Shown: piece by piece, positions 12,711-23,129 of the stretch | How the letters are laid out: the number at the start of each line of letters is the position of its first letter | Position numbering within the stretch: position 1 is the first letter of the stretch | Source of the DNA: Chara braunii | Lineage: Eukaryota > Streptophyta > Charophyceae > Charales > Characeae | Reading direction: 5' to 3' | DNA length: 64,000 nucleotides | NCBI GenBank assembly: GCA_003427395.1 | Contig: BFEA01000168.1 | Location: 1,769,596 to 1,833,595, forward strand | Position numbers and translations under genes: made by a program | Notes under the pieces: model-generated | Told to the model about the DNA's origin: nothing | Seen by the model: only the letters and a program-made list of their open reading frames with translations | Databases searched by the model: none

Positions 12711-13064
12711 GCTACGTAGCACCATGTTCGCTTTCGGAGGCGAATGCGAACATGTTCGCCCGAACGTGAATAAACGCCCAAAAACCTCTGAAAGCGAACA
12801 TAAAAAAACAACAACAAAGTTCTCAAAAAAATTTGGAAAAAATATACGTTATGTAGAATAACAATACAAGCAATTTTTGCCTTGGAGTCATGTTAAAATT
12901 CGTAGCCAATGATGAGTTAAAATAAAAAACCGAAAAAATATATATATATATATATATATTTTTTTTAACGAAAAAAGAATTACGTTCGTTCGAACATGTT
13001 CGCGAGCTATTCGCGCGAACGCGTGAACGTGAAGGGGCGCGAACATGTTCACCGTGCTACGCAG
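12711..13064. mobile_element. hAT-like MITE, copy 1 (with target duplication)
   Basis: A non-coding element of about 354 bp has imperfect terminal inverted repeats: the left end reads CTACGTAGCACCATGTTCGC and the right end, reverse-complemented, reads CTGCGTAGCACGGTGAAC. It is flanked by GCATTAG at 12704-12710 and again at 13065-13071; the next base differs (G versus A), so the duplication is 7 bp or a mutated 8 bp. CGAACATGTTCG-type palindromes are packed into both subterminal regions and the middle is AT-rich, with (TA)n at about 12938-12958. A homologous copy lies at 41881-42235 in the opposite orientation. The 7-8-bp duplication suggests a hAT-type transposase in trans; none is encoded here. 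Confidence 0.85.
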
Positions 13065-13079
13065 GCATTAGACAATGTT

Positions 13080-14580
13080 TACAGTCATATTCTGCCCATT
13101 GACTCACTCTCATTATTAAGGTCAGTAGAAGTAATGATGAGATAAAAACCATTTTATTTTTTTAATTCTTATTTTTCATACTCTCTTCTTTTATGTCTTC
13201 TATATTGTGCGTATACATGTCTTCTCTAACATTCTATCGCTTTCAACTGTTGGTTCAGTTGTTTGCTTATTTTTTCCCTTTCTCTCTCACATTGTTCTTC
13301 TTGTGTTTCCACTTGCTTGTCCCTCTTCTCATCCTATTTTTTTTATCTCCTTCTTTTGTTTCTGCATTTGAGTAACTCGTGTAACCTTCTCCGTCTCCGC
13401 AGATCATGTTGAAATCTAGGTTGATGTGCCATGTGGTGACAGCGTGTAGCCTTTTGCGGGCTTGCGACAAACGAGTCTGGTGCTTCACATACTACAACCG
13501 GAATCTTAGATCTTTCTCATACTACGGTTTTTTTGGACGTATCTGCCTGCAATTTTAGCTTATCCTAGTGTGAGTATGCCTTTAGTCCGTTGCATATGGT
13601 ATCGATCCCACAATAAACGAAAGAAAAAAATTGTATTACTTGTTCTAAACACCCCGCCTCTCCCTTCGATGTGATTTTGCGGGTTTTCCTCCTCGGTGCT
13701 ATCTTCATTTTTTCCTTCATTTTTTTTTTTTCTCTCTTATACGTAAGTTGTTTTTTGTTTCGGTTTCTGTTCTCTATCTTCCCTCGCTCTCTTCTTTTCT
13801 TCCTTTTGTGTGACACTCTCTTCTATTTCCGTGTTCGTAATGTTAGTTGGCCTGTCACCTCTATCATGTCGTTTTTTTCCTGCAGTGTGTCCATTTTGTT
13901 CTCTACCGCATTCTGTCCTCCTTTTTTTTGTGCACATCTCTTCTTCTCCCTCTATACATCTTCTCCTTCTTCCTTTGTGAGTGCGCTCTACAATCACCTT
14001 CCTTCCTCACTGACAGAGTCGATTTCTCCACACGAGGTCGCCTCCTCCCTCATGCTTATGTTTTTTTCCTCGCGGTTCTTCCCATTCCGCGTATTACCTG
14101 ATCGCAATTTCCATAGTCGATCATCCTCTCTCCCTCCCATACTCCTTTTAGGATGCCTCTTATTCATAACCCAACCTCAGATTAATAGAGGGAATAATAA
14201 TAATAATAATAAAAATAATAATAATAAAATAATAATAAAATAATGATAAAAAAAAATAATATCACATCAGTAATCAAATCACACTAACTTTCAATCAAGC
14301 ATCATTGCACCTTACACCTATTCCTCCTCTTGAGTTGATATGCACCCCCTGTTTCCGTTACTCCCCTTCTTCTCCTTCTTCTTCTTCCTCTCGTGCCTCT
14401 CCTTCTTTATTCTCGTGCGAGTTCATTTTCACCCTTCTACGTTCACTGATCATCTTCTTTAGCCGGAAGGGAAAGCGGATTTAGGCAGGATGAAGCAAAA
14501 AGTAGTGGGTAAGGCGATCAACCTTGTTCATCCATCCCAAAGATCGGTCGATCATGAGTCCATTATCTTTTCCGCAGGCT
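13080..14580. other. Pyrimidine-rich stretch without a recognised gene
   Basis: The plus strand is T/C-rich over most of this stretch, which yields long phenylalanine, serine and leucine-rich frames (for example 13671-14243). These have no domain signature and I treat them as compositional. Confidence 0.5.
14190..14253. repeat. (TAA)n microsatellite
   Basis: AAT units with AAAAT interruptions. Confidence 0.9.
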
Positions 14581-14584
14581 TACT

Positions 14585-14690
14585 TACAAAAACCTTGTAA
14601 CAACTTCTCATTTTCTTTAAACAATAAGGTGCGATGAGCTTTTCATAGCACTCCCGACAGCAACCTGCTGAGATCAGGGTGATTCAGACC
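14585..14690 (+). repeat. Dispersed repeat, copy 2
   Basis: This copy aligns by eye with 56908-57010. Shared blocks are AACCTTGTAACAA, TTCTC, a TTTAAACAATAAGGT block and CAGCAACCTGC, with scattered substitutions. It also matches 10045-10125 in its 3' half (TGAGATCA followed by CAGA). No coding content. Confidence 0.55.
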
Positions 14691-15130
14691 CTTCAGCAGA
14701 CCACTCAACCAGCGGGAGTGACGACGGTGTATACAAAGGATAACGACGTAATAAATGTGAATCGATAATTCATTCCTTGTCCGAAACCGATAATTACAAT
14801 AGTTTATCCTCGTCACCACGAACCTTAGTTACCTGTTAGATTCATCATCGTATCGCTCGTGTTTTTCTTCTTTTACTTCTTTTTTTTGTTCCTCTTCTTC
14901 TTATCCCTCTACCCTTGCGCGCGTTTTCTCATCATCCTCACCCGCTCCCTCTCTCTCTTTCCCTTCTCTCTGAACTCCCTCTCTCTCCCTTTCTCGTACT
15001 CACACACATACAGTTGTATACATTTTCATTTCCCCGTTGTAGTTTCGCTCAATTTTGTCTGTCTCGTCGTCGGAAGTTTCACACACGCAGCCGCGTGCAC
15101 TAACACACATTTACATACAACGAACAACTA
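14691..15130. other. No recognised gene
   Basis: CT-rich sequence (14860-15000) followed by CACACA-rich sequence. Frames here are low-complexity. This stretch lies just downstream of the transposase fragment on the minus strand. Confidence 0.4.
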
Positions 15131-15134
15131 ATTC

Positions 15135-15783
15135 ATTTAGTTACCACCACAGAAAGTGTTGAGTGTAATATGACGGCTTTGCGTTTTCTGAATGCGGTGC
15201 TTTGCAAAGCTCAGCCCTTGTCGTGTGGGTAGTGATCCAGGACAGGAAGATATTCAAGAAGTGTCGCGTCACTTGCATGGTCACCTATTGACATCATTAA
15301 CGGATATGTTGTTTGTTTCTGCCATCCATCTACATGTGTTTTGTCAGAATACAGACAAATTGGCACCACGTACCGTGTTTTGCCATTTTTATCTACACCT
15401 TTTTCTACTCTGATGACTGTTTGTACGTGTTGCCACAAGGTACCTGGACGAGCACTGTTTATTGTTTGTTGTGCTTCGGGGTGCAGCACCTCGAGGCACG
15501 ACACTGTTTCTATACTTTCCATCGCTGCTTTGAGCAATGACGTGAACATTGTGTGCCAATCTCGGTACCACAGAATGGCATGTGCGTCTGATGGTCAATC
15601 ATCACTCCTGAGATCTATCTCCTGCCACCCGTTCGTCTCTGCCTGATTGCTCGTCCAACGTAAAAAGTCACGGCTATTGCGGTAGACAATTTCCTGTGGC
15701 GAGAATCTTGGATCTCTCACTACTGACAAAAGAGCATCGATGTCATTCAGCAATATCCCTAAGCCAACCCTGGAGGACACCAT
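15135..15783 (-). pseudogene. Plavaka/CACTA-like transposase, N-terminal half fragment
   Basis: One minus-strand frame runs from 15783 to about 15138, broken by an in-frame TGA at 15595-15597 and a second stop at about 15211. Reading 5' to 3' it has an aspartate-proline-phenylalanine segment (DPRFSPQEIVYRNSRDF), then W, then the block ICLYSDKTHVDGWQKQTTYP followed by IGDHASDATLLEYLPVL. In Plavaka-type transposases of the CACTA superfamily the corresponding block is a serine-aspartate-lysine-threonine motif, a YP-(V/L)-x-x-(S/T)-IGN block and a YLPV block, so the match is to the N-terminal half of that family. The C-terminal half is absent to the left. The hairpin/(GA)n array at 16142-17115 lies immediately upstream. 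I infer a truncated relative of the element at 26.7-34.2 kb. Assignment rests on motif order only. Confidence 0.7.
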
Positions 15784-16138
15784 TCACACACCATGCGCTC
15801 GTCCATAGCGTGCACTGTCTCTTTTAAAGGATATCAGATTTCGTCACACCTGCAACGTGAAGCGCGTTGCAGGTCTGTAAATGTGAGACTTACTACTTCC
15901 CCTCGCCCCTCCTTGCGTTTGTTTTGTGATTCACAACAACACACACGACAAGAAAAGACACGTTTAGCCTTTCATACACACGACTCCCCCGCATCCATGA
16001 TTTGTTTGTTTATTCACACACACAACCTCATCTAACACTTTTATTGTTTTTCTTTTTTTTGACAATGTTTTTATCGAGTATTAATTCTTTCTTTTGTTAC
16101 ATGTCACTGCAGTACGGAACATCATAGCACCCACTTCA

Positions 16139-16141
<3 letters not shown>
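15784..16141. other. Spacer between transposase fragment and array
   Basis: No gene seen. It contains a small hairpin near 15848-15874 (CCTGCAACG and its complement around a 7-nt loop) and CA-rich sequence near 15940-16025. In the minus-strand sense it would be the 5' untranslated region of the transposase fragment. Confidence 0.4.
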
Positions 16142-16208
<67 letters not shown>

Positions 16209-16588
16209 AAAAAAAAAATAAAAAAAATTGAACACGGTTGGGAATTGGGTGTTACTTATGGCGGAATACGACAACAACGTGTTAATACACGGCCCCCACA
16301 TCCCAACCATATCGTCACGAATGTATGTGGAAGGCGGGTATTGGGTGTTACTTATGGCGGAATACAACAACAACGTGTTAATACACGGCCCCCACATCCC
16401 AACCATATCGTCACGAATGTATGTGGAAGGCAATATGAACAATACGGACATTAAAAACCCCACATTTCTACAAGGTTGCGAATTGGGTGTCACTTACACC
16501 AAAATACGCCAGCAACGTTTGATATACGGTCCCAACTTCTTAACCACATCATTACAAGCGTAGGTGGCAGCGATACGGTAATAACAAT

Positions 16589-16675
<87 letters not shown>

Positions 16676-16962
16676 CTGCTCAAACGGTTGGGAACTAGGT
16701 GTCACTTATGACGGATTACGACAACAATGTGTTAGTATACGGCCCCCGCATCCCAACCATATCGTCACAAATGTATGTGGAAGACAGGTCTGTAAATGCA
16801 ATGCAATATGAATAATACAGACATTAAAAATGCCACATTACTACAAGGTTGGGAACTGGGTGCCACTTACGCCGAAATACGCCAACAACATTTGATATAC
16901 GGCCCCAACTTCCCAACCACATCGTCACAAGCATAAGTGGCAGTGATATGGTAATAACAATA

Positions 16963-17042
<80 letters not shown>

Positions 17043-17115
17043 ATAAACCAAATTGTCTAACTGCCACATTTCAACACGGTTTGGAACTGGGTGTAACTTA
17101 CCAATGAATATGACA
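16142..17115. repeat. Hairpin-unit satellite with (GA)n spacers, array 1
   Basis: Six units start near 16236, 16336, 16474, 16686, 16847 and 17078 (the last truncated). Each begins GGTTGGGAACTGGGTGTCAC or a close variant and, about 55 bp on, carries an ACGGCCCCCACATCCCAACC-type segment that is largely its reverse complement, so each unit can fold. Two subtypes alternate (one ending in ATGTATGTGGAAG, one in GGCAG-GATA-GGTAATAACAATA). Long (GA)n tracts occupy 16142-16206, 16592-16673 and 16965-17040. The array abuts the transposase fragment on its left and gypsy gag on its right. It resembles the array at 33143-34187. Confidence 0.85.
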
Positions 17116-17280
17116 CCCAAGCCCTCACCTCCGCACTTCCCCCCCTCGGACCCATGGCATCTTGTCCCGCTACTTCCTCAATTTAAGTTTCCACGACACC
17201 TACCTCATCACCCCCCGCTTCTTTGCCTACCCCCCCACCCCCTATGACACCCAGGACACAGAAGGTTGAGCTCCAACGCT

Positions 17281-17848
17281 CCCCACCTCGCGGCACAACC
17301 TGCTGCCCCTTTCATCTACCAACAACATCAGACATAGGCCGATGCGATGCACTTTACTCTTCCTCCCCCGACCACCATGATGTCTCACGGTCCTTTGCCT
17401 CAGCTTCCGCCCCTGTCCAGTGCTCTTGTGGGTGCCCCTAGTTCCTCTGGCCTCCTGTTGCAGTTTGCCCTCCCCTTCCCTCATTATTAGTTGCCAACCT
17501 ATGTACCTCAGTACCGCACTGACAGACTCCCCTAGTTCAATGCCAAGGAGGTTAACCTATGGCCCCCCACCTCGCGGCACAACCTGCTGCCCCTTTCATC
17601 TACCAACAACATCAGACATAGGCCGATGCGATGCACTCTACTCTTCCTCCCCCGGCCACCATGATGTCTCACGGTCCCTTGCCTCAGCTTCCGCCCCTGT
17701 CCAGTGCTCTTGTGGGTGCCCCTAGTTCCTCTGGCCTCCTGTTGCAGTTTGCCCTCCCCTTCCCTCCTCATTATTAGTTGCCAACCTACGTACCTCAGTA
17801 CCGCACTGACAGACTCCCCCAGTTCAATGCCAAGGCCTCCGAACTCCC
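17281..17848 (+). repeat. 284-bp tandem duplication in gypsy leader/gag
   Basis: The segment starting CCCCACCTCGCGGCAC at 17281 is repeated from 17565 with very few differences (for example a 3-bp insertion near 17767). The unit length of 284 bp is not a multiple of three, so the duplication itself shifts the frame. High identity implies it arose late. Confidence 0.9.
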
Positions 17849-18478
17849 GGGCTGGATCACCACAGTCGACGAGTAACTTCGGTATCATGGTGTACACATG
17901 GACTTGCGGCCTACGTAGATGTCAGCTCGCTTCACAGCTCGAGTGGCTTTCACCTGGCGCAACTTCCTCGCCCTTCGTGCTCAGCAAGGCGTTCATGCGA
18001 GTATGATGTACACAGAGTTTTGTGATTTTCTCCAATAGTACTTTTCTCGCCTGACGCCTACCCGCGACCGGATCATACAGTACGCTAAGATCAGATGGCT
18101 TGGTGGCAACAATATCTTAGAGTCGTACATCACGACATTCCAGTGCTTTTGCCCCAGATTCCCTTGTCCGTCATGGTTGACGACGCTATGGTCTAGCGTT
18201 TCCGTGTCGGGTTACCCCAACCTTTCACGGAATGGATGCTGGCATACACAGTCCACACCCTCCCCGAGGCCTCCATCATTGTTAGGGTCATCCAACTCAC
18301 CTATGCACCTCTTATGGGCTCCACATCTGAGCCTGTTGTTGCACCTCCCGCTGCCACGTCTTCCCCTGACACATCTCACCCCGGACAGTTCTCAACGTCT
18401 CGCCGCGGTGGGAGTTCCTGGACGTGCCTTCTGCCACTGTGTCCAGACTATGTTCCGTGTGTCGTCGAACGTTGAGGA
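17779..18478 (+). pseudogene. Gypsy gag, capsid-like region
   Basis: The frame beginning near 17779 (PTYVPQYRTDRLPQFNA, then LPGWITTVDE) continues with RFTARVAFTWRNFLALR and later AKIRWLGGNNILESYITTFQ. These are typical spacings of a retrotransposon capsid: a W in the first helix, a W-R-N-F segment and a final Y-x-x-x-F segment. The frame is interrupted by stops near 17873, 17914 and 18037 and shifts near 18175. I see no canonical CCHC zinc knuckle between here and the protease. Confidence 0.6.
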
Positions 18479-18831
18479 GGGTACTGGTTCGGATGAATCC
18501 CATAGTAACTCGGACCAGGGACGTGACCTCGCCCGCGCCTTCTTCGCTTTCCTCAGGCAGCATCAGTCCTCCTCACCGTGGATCCGCTCATCGCCCCCAC
18601 AGCAGCCCCTCTCATCGGGGCACGTCTTCCCTCGGGCCCAATTGACTATCCCCCCCTTGCTCAGCAGGCCCGCCCTGAGCCTGTCCCCCTTGTGTTGACC
18701 TCCGGCGCTACAGCCACCTAACAACGATCTCACATTTCCCTGACCCTCCTATCGTAGCAGGCATACCCGATCGCGATTCTACCTTCGTGTCGCTAGCTAC
18801 TCTTTCTGATGACGCGGATTAGACCTCACCG

Positions 18832-19662
18832 TTGGTTGATCCTAGTGTCTCTCATGATCCTCCTCCTCTGCGCCCTCCTGCTAGGCATGCTGCACACACT
18901 GCCCGTTGCAGCGTTTCCCTTGTTGCAGCCGAGGATATCATCGACTTCTTGGACCTCGAGTGTGTTAAGGTCCGCCATGAATGTCTCCGCCTCAAAGCGC
19001 ATACCCTATCTGCGATGTCTCAGTGCTTCCGCAACCCCGACCGCACCCTACCTATTATTCCGGGCCGCCTCGGGACCTCCACTAGGGTGTATCGTGCTTT
19101 ATGGGATTCAGGCTCTACTGGCAATTTCATCGATCCTCGCGTAGTAAGGGAGACCTCTCTTTATACATCCGCGTACCGTTCTACTGTCAGCGTCATGCTT
19201 GGTGACAACCAGGCTAAGTCCTTCGTCGATATGATGCCTGATCTCCCCTTCTTCTTCCCCTTATGGATGCCCCATAGCCTTCACAAGGCCCCTCGATTCC
19301 ATGACTAGTGAACCTTCAACGTCATGGAAACCCTGTTCGATCTTGTTCTTGGCACCACTTACTCCCATCAGTTCGTCCATCCTAGTCCCGATTGGATCCA
19401 CAACAACCTCGTCCTCGATGTCGAGGATGGGAAGCGATACCGTATTCCGTTGTTGGGCAAATCGGACTCTGCGTCCCCCTCTGCTGTCAATGTCACCATC
19501 TTGACACCTACTCAGTTCCACCACATCCTTCGCCAGCCTGATGTCGAACTCTACATTGTCCACATCACAAATCTCCTTATCTATAACTCTATGCAGCAAA
19601 ATGCTAAGTTGGTCGAGCTCGATCCACCACTCCCCGAGCATCCCGACCCTCCTGATCCTTAA
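18832..19662 (+). pseudogene. Gypsy retropepsin (protease)
   Basis: The first frame (18832-19308) holds the aspartic protease active site ALWDSGSTGNFIDPRVV, with the catalytic aspartate codon at 19105-19107. A frameshift between about 19230 and 19320 moves the reading to 19324-19662, where LVLGTTYSHQFVHPSPDW matches the LGMDWL-type segment near the end of the domain, here LGTTYS. The polyprotein then continues as a proline-rich linker to the stop at 19660-19662. The protein would be non-functional because of the shift. Confidence 0.85.
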
Positions 19663-19815
19663 GCGTCCTCATCCACCTCCCCCCCTATTAGCCCACCCCA
19701 CCTTGCTGCATCCCGTACCACGGAGGCGTCATCGGTACCTATTCCCTTACCGACCCCTTCCACCTCTGCTTCAGACGTTGCTGTTGTCGAGGAGTTTGAC
19801 AACCTCCTATCGACT

Positions 19816-20607
19816 TTGCAGCCCAGCGTTGCTGCCCTCCTTTACGAGTATCGTGATGTTTTCCCTCCATATGTCTCTTATAGCAGCGTTCCTCTTATGC
19901 GCGATATCGAGCAGCACATCTGGCTCGAACCTAACTACCGTATTCCGCATCACGCCTCATATCGTCGCTCGGTCCATGAAGCCCGGGTACTTAAACGCCA
20001 ACTTGACGAGCTACTTCGTCAGGGCTTCATTAAACCGAGCAATTCCCCATGGAATTCCCCTGTCGTCTTCGATCGCAAGAAGGACGACCTCCTCCACCTT
20101 TGTATCAACTACCGCGGTCTCAATGACTATACGGTCCGAAACAACTATCATAAACCCCTTGTCGATGATCTGTTCGACTGCCTTACCGGCCACCACTTCT
20201 TTACGAAGATCAATCTTCGTAGCGGATATCACCAAATCCGTGTAGCCGAGGAGGACCAACCTAAGATCGCTTTCCACTCTCACTTCGGGCACTACGAGTT
20301 TACCGTCATGCCCTTTGATCTTTGCAATGCCCCTCCCACCTTCCAGACGGCTATGAACACGATGTTCGAAGACCTTCTTGAGGACTACGTTCTAGTTTAC
20401 ATTGACGACATCCTAGTTTATAGTCATACCTTAGAGGAGAGCCTGAACCACCTTCGCATTGTCCTCCAACGATTATGCAATCATGGGTTTTATGCGAAGC
20501 TCTCCAAATACCGCTTCGCTCAGCCCAAAGTTGACTTCCTTGGACACCAGGTCTCCGAGCATGGACTCCACATGGATGACTCGAAGATTCAGGCTATTGT
20601 CCATTGA
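19816..20607 (+). pseudogene. Gypsy reverse transcriptase
   Basis: This 263-codon open frame covers the fingers and palm. Motifs in order: VLKRQLDELLRQGFIKPSNS, SPWNSPVVFDRKKDD, INYRGLNDYTV, FTKINLRSGYHQIRV, VMPFDLCNAPPTFQ, and the catalytic box VYIDDILVYS (YIDD at 20398-20409). The first catalytic aspartate, normally in KIDL, is asparagine here (AAT at 20212-20214), a G-to-A change that should abolish polymerase activity. The sequence VDFLGHQVSEHG starts the thumb. The frame ends at 20605-20607, where family members read on into the connection domain. Confidence 0.93.
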
Positions 20608-21350
20608 CCCACTCCAACCTCCCTTCTTGCGTTATGTAGTTTTCTTAGATTGACCAACTACTATGGTCATTTTCTTAGAAACTACACGCAGTACACTGCC
20701 CAGCTGACTCCTCTGACCCGCAGAAATCTACCCTTTTACTGGACTCCAGCTCATGAGGATGCCTTCCGCTCTCTCAAGCGATTTGTCACGTCAATTCCCG
20801 TTCTACACCTCCCTAAGTACTCTCGTTCATTCATTGTCACCACGGACGCTTCGGAATTTGCAATTGAAGCTATCCTATCTCAGATCTACTCATCTTCTTC
20901 TACTTCACCCGATTCTACGAGTCTCGACTCTCGCGTATTCCCAAATTCTCTCCTCCACCTTCAGGGACTGCTGCTCACCTCGCACTCATTCAACCTACTC
21001 CTTCAGGAGTCCCCGCTCCATATATTTCTGACGTCGTCGACGACCATACAGTCGCGTCTCGCGATGTCGAGTGTCTGGTTGCTTATCCCTCTCAACAACT
21101 ACTTCCCGCATAGTGTAACTATAGTGTTGTCGAGCGTAAGGTTCTCACGCTGGTTTACTTTGTTAAGAAGTGGCGTCATCATCTACACGGTCATACCTAC
21201 CATGCTCACGGACAACTCTGTCCTCGCGGCCTTTCAGACGAAGCATAATCTCATTTCTCGTCAGGCTCGTTGGTGGCGGGATCTTTCCGAGTTCGACTTC
21301 ACCATCAGGAAGATCTCCGGTTAGAGCAATCGTGTTGCAGATGCCTTATC
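20608..21350 (+). pseudogene. Gypsy RT connection and RNase H
   Basis: From 20640 the frame reads FLRLTNYYGHFLRNYTQ, then LTPLTRRNLPFYWTPAHEDA, the usual connection segment, followed by FIVTTDASEFAIEAILSQ, the first RNase H aspartate block. Reading frame is lost near 20900 and recovered near 21200, where TDNSVLAAFQTKHNLISRQ and RWWRDLSEFDFTIRKISG represent the final D-x-x-x-L block. An in-frame stop at 21322-21324 precedes SNRVADALSRRPDL, the end of the domain. Confidence 0.88.
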
Positions 21351-22573
21351 CCGTCGCCCTGACCTTAAATGCAATGATCGGCAACTCTCTGTTTTTTTTG
21401 TCTCTACTCTCATTATCCATCCTGCTTTCCTCGATGAGTATCACCATGCTTACCCCCAACGTTCTGAGTTTTAGTCCATCCATGCTGACTTACAGGCTGG
21501 CAAGACCGTCCCTAACTTCTAGCTCGACCCCTCTCGACTCTTATATTGGCTTGGACGCAATCATCCCCATACTCGTCGCTTGTGTGTGTCTTCTACCGGC
21601 CAGCTCCACGTTCAGACAATCGCTGACAGTCATGATTAGCCTGCCGCCAATCATTTCAGTGTTTAGAAGACTCTCGAACGCCTCTACCGCCATCACTATT
21701 GAAGGCACCGTTGCACCCTCGTTAAGGAGTATGTCTGGACGTGCAAGATATGCCAAGAGGCCAATATTACCCTCCTACGATCTTCTTCAGTCGTCACACA
21801 TTCCTACTCAGCGTTGGACTTCTGTCGTCATGGACTTCATGGTTCCTCTTCGTCCCTCTACCCCACGAGGCCGTGATGCCATATTCGTTGTTGTCTGTCG
21901 GCGGACTAAGCATGCTCCCTTCCTCCCTTGCAAGTATCCTAGCTCAGTTAAAAACATCGCCTCACTCTATTTTAACCGCATCGCCATTCATCACGGTCTT
22001 CCTACTAGTATTGCCTCTGACTGTGACCCCCGCTTCACTCCGCACTTATGGCGTGGACTCCATGAGATCTATGGCTTTGAGTTTCGCTTCTCCTCTTTCT
22101 ACCATCCTCAGTGAGACGGGCAGAGTGAGGTCACTTACAAAACTCTTTGGAATATCATCAAGAAGTTTGTTGAGAATGACTCTGATTGGGACCTTCATCT
22201 CGCCCGTGCCAAGATTGCTTATAACCATGCTATTTCACCATCTATCGACATGTCTCCTTACTACTGTAACTTGGGATACCATCCTCGTGTCCCATTTGAT
22301 CTCCTTCGTCCATTTCAGATCCATTCCGATACTAAATGCTCTCCCCTTAATGATTGGGTTAAGGAGATGGATGAGATTTTCATCAACACTCGCAAGAGCA
22401 TTGCTGACTCCCAGACTCGCATGGCTACTGGCACCAACCGTTCTCGCATCGACCACCCCTTCAAAGTTGGCGACAAAGTCCTTGTCGACGCACGTCACTT
22501 CCAGCCCGAGGCCATCACGCTTTGGCAATTCAATTATCGGTTCATCCACTATTCTTTTACCCCCCGGACCTAA
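21351..22573 (+). pseudogene. Gypsy integrase
   Basis: The zinc-binding N-terminal part is frameshifted: an H-D-x-P-A-A-N-H-F segment near 21630-21660 and VWTCKICQEANI near 21732-21768 lie in different frames. The catalytic core follows: VVMDFMVPLRPST (aspartate at 21833-21835), TSIASDCDPRFTPHLW (aspartate at 22019-22021) and GQSEVTYKTL (glutamate at 22127-22129), so the DDE triad is present although a TGA at 22111-22113 interrupts it. DMSPYYCNLGYHPRVPFDL matches the conserved S-P-F-x-x-x-x-G-x-x-P segment, and FKVGDKVLVDARHFQPEAIT the C-terminal module before a frameshift at about 22535. Confidence 0.9.
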
Positions 22574-23129
22574 TCATGACTATCCAGTGGACTTTAAATT
22601 GAAGTTCCCCGATTCCATGTATCGCGCTGACCTACATGATGTGTTTCATGTATCCCTATTGCACCCCTTCAGATGGTCTCCCATTGACTTTCATGGTCGA
22701 CCTTACCCTCGCCCCTCTCCCATCATCATTGAGGGTCACGAGGAGTTTGTCGTCTCTGATATCGCGTGCACGCATATGACTGATGATGACCATCCCCGTC
22801 TGGACTATCTCGTTCGATGGAAGGGTTACCCTGACGAGGAGTCTATTTGGGAGCCTCTCGAGCACCTGAAGCATGCTATGACTTTCATGCGTGCTTACGA
22901 TCGTGCTCATCCTTTCCCTTAATCATCCTCCCCTCCTACTTCTCGTCCTTCTATTGACCCATCTACTTCAGCAACCAGTAACATTCCCCCTCCTCCATTG
23001 ATGGGTTCTCCTGCTCCACCGGTATCTGCCTCAGGTCCTGCTTCCCCCTTGGATGTGGTTCCGCCTGTTGTTGCAGTTGATTCCTCTCGCCCTCAGCGTA
23101 GCCGTCGACTTCCGTCTCGCTATCGTGAC
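22540..23129 (+). pseudogene. Integrase C-terminus and chromodomain
   Basis: After the frameshift the frame reads DLHDVFHVSLLHPF, the standard end of the integrase C-terminal domain, and then the chromodomain core LDYLVRWKGYPDEESIWEP at about 22801-22860 with the following H-x-x-x-A-M helix. Chromodomains of chromoviruses bind modified histone tails and steer integration to heterochromatin. A TAA at 22920-22922 interrupts the frame, but reading through it gives a proline and serine-rich tail ending RRLPSRYRD near 23129. Confidence 0.9.

Larger units (their letters stand above)
17120..23129 (+). mobile_element. Degenerate Ty3/gypsy chromovirus
   Basis: The plus strand carries, in order, gag-like sequence, retropepsin, reverse transcriptase, RNase H, DDE integrase and a chromodomain, which is the order of a Ty3/gypsy chromovirus. 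The coding sequence is broken by many frameshifts and stops. No 5' LTR or primer-binding site is visible: the left side meets the (GA)n array at about 17115, so the 5' end looks truncated. The last polyprotein residues (a PQRSRRLPSRYRD tail) end in a stop near 23129. A 3' LTR may occupy part of 23130-24440. Confidence 0.92.

Noticed and set aside
13671-14243. 190-codon phenylalanine/serine/leucine-rich frame as a membrane protein
   Set aside because: The hydrophobicity follows from T/C-rich DNA; the frame ends in (TAA)n and has no conserved motif.
16236-17080. Regularly spaced repeats as a CRISPR array
   Set aside because: Units are long, diverged, of two subtypes, and separated by (GA)n rather than unique spacers; the context is eukaryotic.
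19541-20245. 234-codon plus-strand frame
   Set aside because: A shadow of the gypsy protease linker and RT, which lie in another frame with clear motifs.
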